Source: JBKEDH01 sp047975295
GTDB lineage: Bacteria; Bacteroidota; Bacteroidia; Flavobacteriales; Flavobacteriaceae
Assembly: GCA_047975295.1 (NCBI GenBank)
Contig: JBKEDH010000045.1
Location: 1 to 43,455, forward strand
Length of the DNA stretch: 43,455 nucleotides
Reading direction: 5' to 3'
Shown here: one piece after another, positions 41,842 to 43,455 of the stretch
Numbering within the stretch: the first letter of the stretch is position 1
How the letters are laid out: each line of letters starts with the position of its first letter
Position numbers and translations under genes: made by a program
Notes under the pieces: generated by a model
What the model saw: the letters and a program-made list of their open reading frames with translations, nothing else
Told to the model about the DNA's origin: nothing
Database searches by the model: none

Positions 41842-42665
41842 TCAAAAATGCACAGTAACCAAAACCGGTAAATGATCGGATGGGTATTGGCAGTTCCAAT
41901 TATCACTTAAAACCGCATATTTATTGACTTTTATTTGCTTGCTTGAAAAAATAAAATCGATACGTTTGGTTACGGGTTCGTTAAACTTAAAACCGTTAAA
42001 AGTACCTTCAGGACCAAAAACATATTTAGCTACGGTTTTCGAATCGTTTAAGGTTTTGGTAATCTGTTTAATGCTCTCGTGGGTGTCTTCCATATTAAAA
42101 TCGCCCATTACAATTACAGGATACCCTTTTGTGTTTACAGATTTGATTTTTTCGAGAATAAGTATGGCACTTTGTTTTCGGGCAATCGTACCTACATGAT
42201 CAAAATGGGTATTGAACACCCAAAATATTTTTTTGTTTTCTTATCTTTAAACAAAGCATAAGTACAAATTCGGTTACAAACCGCATCCCAGCCCATAGTT
42301 ACCTTTTCGGGAGTTTGCGATAGCCAAAATGTTGACGATTGCAACACCTTTAATCTATCTGCTTTATAAAAAATAGCCGAATATTCTCCTGTATTCTTAC
42401 CATCGTCCCTGCCTACTCCAACAAAACTATAATAGGGCAATAACCCATCTATATCTTCCATTTGATTGGGCAAAGCCTCTTGAATACCCAAAACATCGGG
42501 TTCGTAAAATTTAAGTTGATCTATAAAAAACGGCTTTCGGTTTATCCAGCTATTTATGCCTTCTTTTGGATAGTCCAACTTAACATTATAACTTATAAGT
42601 TTAAGTTCTTGTCCTTGCACAGGTAAAAAAAACAAGGTTAAAAGCACCACTATAAAAATCTTCAT
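41842..42665 (-). pseudogene. Endonuclease/exonuclease/phosphatase family gene with a -1 frame change
   Basis: Two frames together encode one secreted protein of about 275 residues. The first (42665 to about 42235) has a signal peptide (VQGQ), then LKLISYNVKLD, DVLGIQEAL (metal-binding Glu), YSAIFYKADRL and WDAVCNRICTYALF. The second frame continues directly with IFWVFNTHFDHVGTIARKQSA, VIVMGDFNMED, KRIDFIFSS and PSDHLPVLVTVHF, the catalytic Asn/His/Asp set of the fold. The switch falls at an A7 tract (42228-42234). One missing A, a sequencing error, or recoding by slippage would all explain it. Every motif is intact on both sides, so decay, if real, is recent. Confidence 0.85.
42207..42234 (-). 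other. A7 slippery heptamer with downstream hairpin at the frame junction
   Basis: In the first frame the codons read ACA AAA AAA TAT, giving a perfect A-AAA-AAA heptamer (42234-42228). A six-base spacer follows, then GGGTG-TTCAA-TACCC (42221-42207), a 5-bp stem with one G:U pair. A one-base backward slip joins the two frames exactly. Confidence 0.45.
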
Positions 42666-42718
42666 TTAGGAACTGTTTTTTTAATTTGCATGAAATTGTT
42701 TCAAAAATACCAAATCAA

Positions 42719-43455
42719 TCAATAGTTATCGTTTGGTTTTAATTTTAAGTATTCTTTTACATACTCTATTTTCTCTTGTTTAGCCATCCCTTTAATAGAA
42801 TCGTATAAATTAACATATACAACTTCCTGTTTTTCGCTATTGATTGTTGCTCTTATCTTTTTTATGATTAACAATTCCGATTTAAAAGAAATATCAAATC
42901 TTTTATTGTTACCTACACTGTAAAGGCTGTCTATGGTAGTCTGTGCTATATTAATGGGTAAATTATAATTTAACGCATACAATTGTTTGCTAATACTATC
43001 CTTATCTATTTGTTTTATATTGAATCGGTTGTTTTTATTGCTTAAAGTATATCTTTTGTAATAATAAAAATCACGGCCAAAAATCGGGAATATATACCCT
43101 CTGTATTTAATGAGGTACCTAAACCACCAATATGAATCCCTTGAATAACTGCCCTCTTTTTCTCTTTTACTACTGTTGGCATAATCGTCAAGCTCCAATC
43201 CGCCTTCGTTATATAGTAAATATTTGGCAAAACTATGGTAGGAATGGCCATCGTATATACCCGACAGCTTTAAAGATGTTAGCCTATTGTTATAAATAGT
43301 TAATTTATAAGGAACGTAAACATATGCACTATCTCTAAAGGGTCTTACCTTACAAGGGCGGTCTCTGTCCTCTGTATTTTCTATGGTATATCGGGGTTTG
43401 GTATAATGGAAAATTGCAATGACTAACACTATAGCTGTAGCTATTAGTATTAAGA
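42719..43455 (-). CDS. Unknown membrane-anchored protein, 5' end beyond the window
   Basis: The frame runs to the right edge with no stop. A GTG at 43429 could start it, but the codons upstream (LILIATAIVLVIAIF read through) continue a hydrophobic helix, so the true start is probably outside. After this helix comes a soluble, Tyr-rich region of about 225 residues (HSYHSFAKYLLYNEGGLELDDY, WWFRYLIKYRGYIFP, DFYYYKRYTLSNKNN) with a Lys-rich C terminus. I recognise no family. It is downstream of unseen genes and on the same strand as the frameshifted phosphatase gene, 53 bases before it. Confidence 0.6.
   Translation of the reverse strand, partial: LILIATAIVLVIAIFHYTKPRYTIENTEDRDRPCKVRPFRDSAYVYVPYKLTIYNNRLTSLKLSGIYDGHSYHSFAKYLLYNEGGLELDDYANSSKREKEGSYSRDSYWWFRYLIKYRGYIFPIFGRDFYYYKRYTLSNKNNRFNIKQIDKDSISKQLYALNYNLPINIAQTTIDSLYSVGNNKRFDISFKSELLIIKKIRATINSEKQEVVYVNLYDSIKGMAKQEKIEYVKEYLKLKPNDNY

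Noticed and set aside
41842..42219. The downstream half of the phosphatase gene as an independent 125-residue protein
   Set aside because: Its apparent ATG-region start lies mid-fold, it lacks the first catalytic half and signal peptide, and it continues exactly from the upstream frame.

Overview
The window looks like a chromosomal segment of a flavobacterium (Bacteroidota, most likely Flavobacteriaceae). The evidence is the AT-rich sequence, a SusC/SusD pair with surface lipoproteins, a type IX secretion (T9SS) sorting domain, Bacteroidota-type DnaJ, NusB and LepB variants, few Shine-Dalgarno sequences, and possible -7 boxes of the TAnnTTTG type. I cannot name genus or species. I saw no rRNA, tRNA, CRISPR array, phage or intact insertion sequence.

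Left part (1-9.5 kb, all minus strand): an outer-membrane beta-barrel protein, an iduronate-2-sulfatase-like lipoprotein, and a tight block read as ABC ATPase, ABC-2 permease, MscS channel, unknown lipoprotein, then a sigma-54 response regulator without a DNA-binding domain. From 9.8 to 16.9 kb come grpE-dnaJ (with a sigma-54-like promoter match upstream), a DUF1801/YdeI protein, nusB-DUF1573-yajC, a secreted PQQ-type sugar dehydrogenase and a T9SS cargo protein. Short inverted-repeat elements of about 150 bp sit among these genes.

Centre (17.2-26.7 kb, plus strand): the accessory highlight is a six-gene uptake locus. It holds a SusC transporter, a SusD lipoprotein, an HExxH zinc-metallohydrolase lipoprotein, a DUF4302 lipoprotein, an unknown lipoprotein with thrombospondin-type-3 calcium repeats, and a fibronectin-III lipoprotein. 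A perfect 26-bp palindrome and a structured leader with a possible 40-codon ORF overlapping the susC start precede it, and a strong hairpin terminator closes it. A cell-surface machine that binds, trims and imports a proteinaceous or otherwise complex ligand is the most natural reading. The ligand is unknown.

Right part: udk-ftsB-mutA-mutB (uridine kinase, divisome protein, both methylmalonyl-CoA mutase subunits), a Crp/Fnr regulator and a CDF metal exporter on the plus strand. On the minus strand are parA-parB-DUF5683-dapB-lepB-WbqC-DUF6122 and the threonine-to-glycine pair tdh-kbl. An Lrp/AsnC regulator is divergent from tdh-kbl, with two perfect palindromes between them. The window ends with an endonuclease/exonuclease/phosphatase gene frameshifted at an A7 tract and an unknown membrane-anchored protein running off the right edge.

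Across the whole window, intergenic DNA carries at least three families of small inverted-repeat elements: AGAGCCTGTTTAAATTT ends, GTTTAAAC-core ends, and GTACTAAAA ends. These are the main unexplained sequence structure besides the uptake locus.
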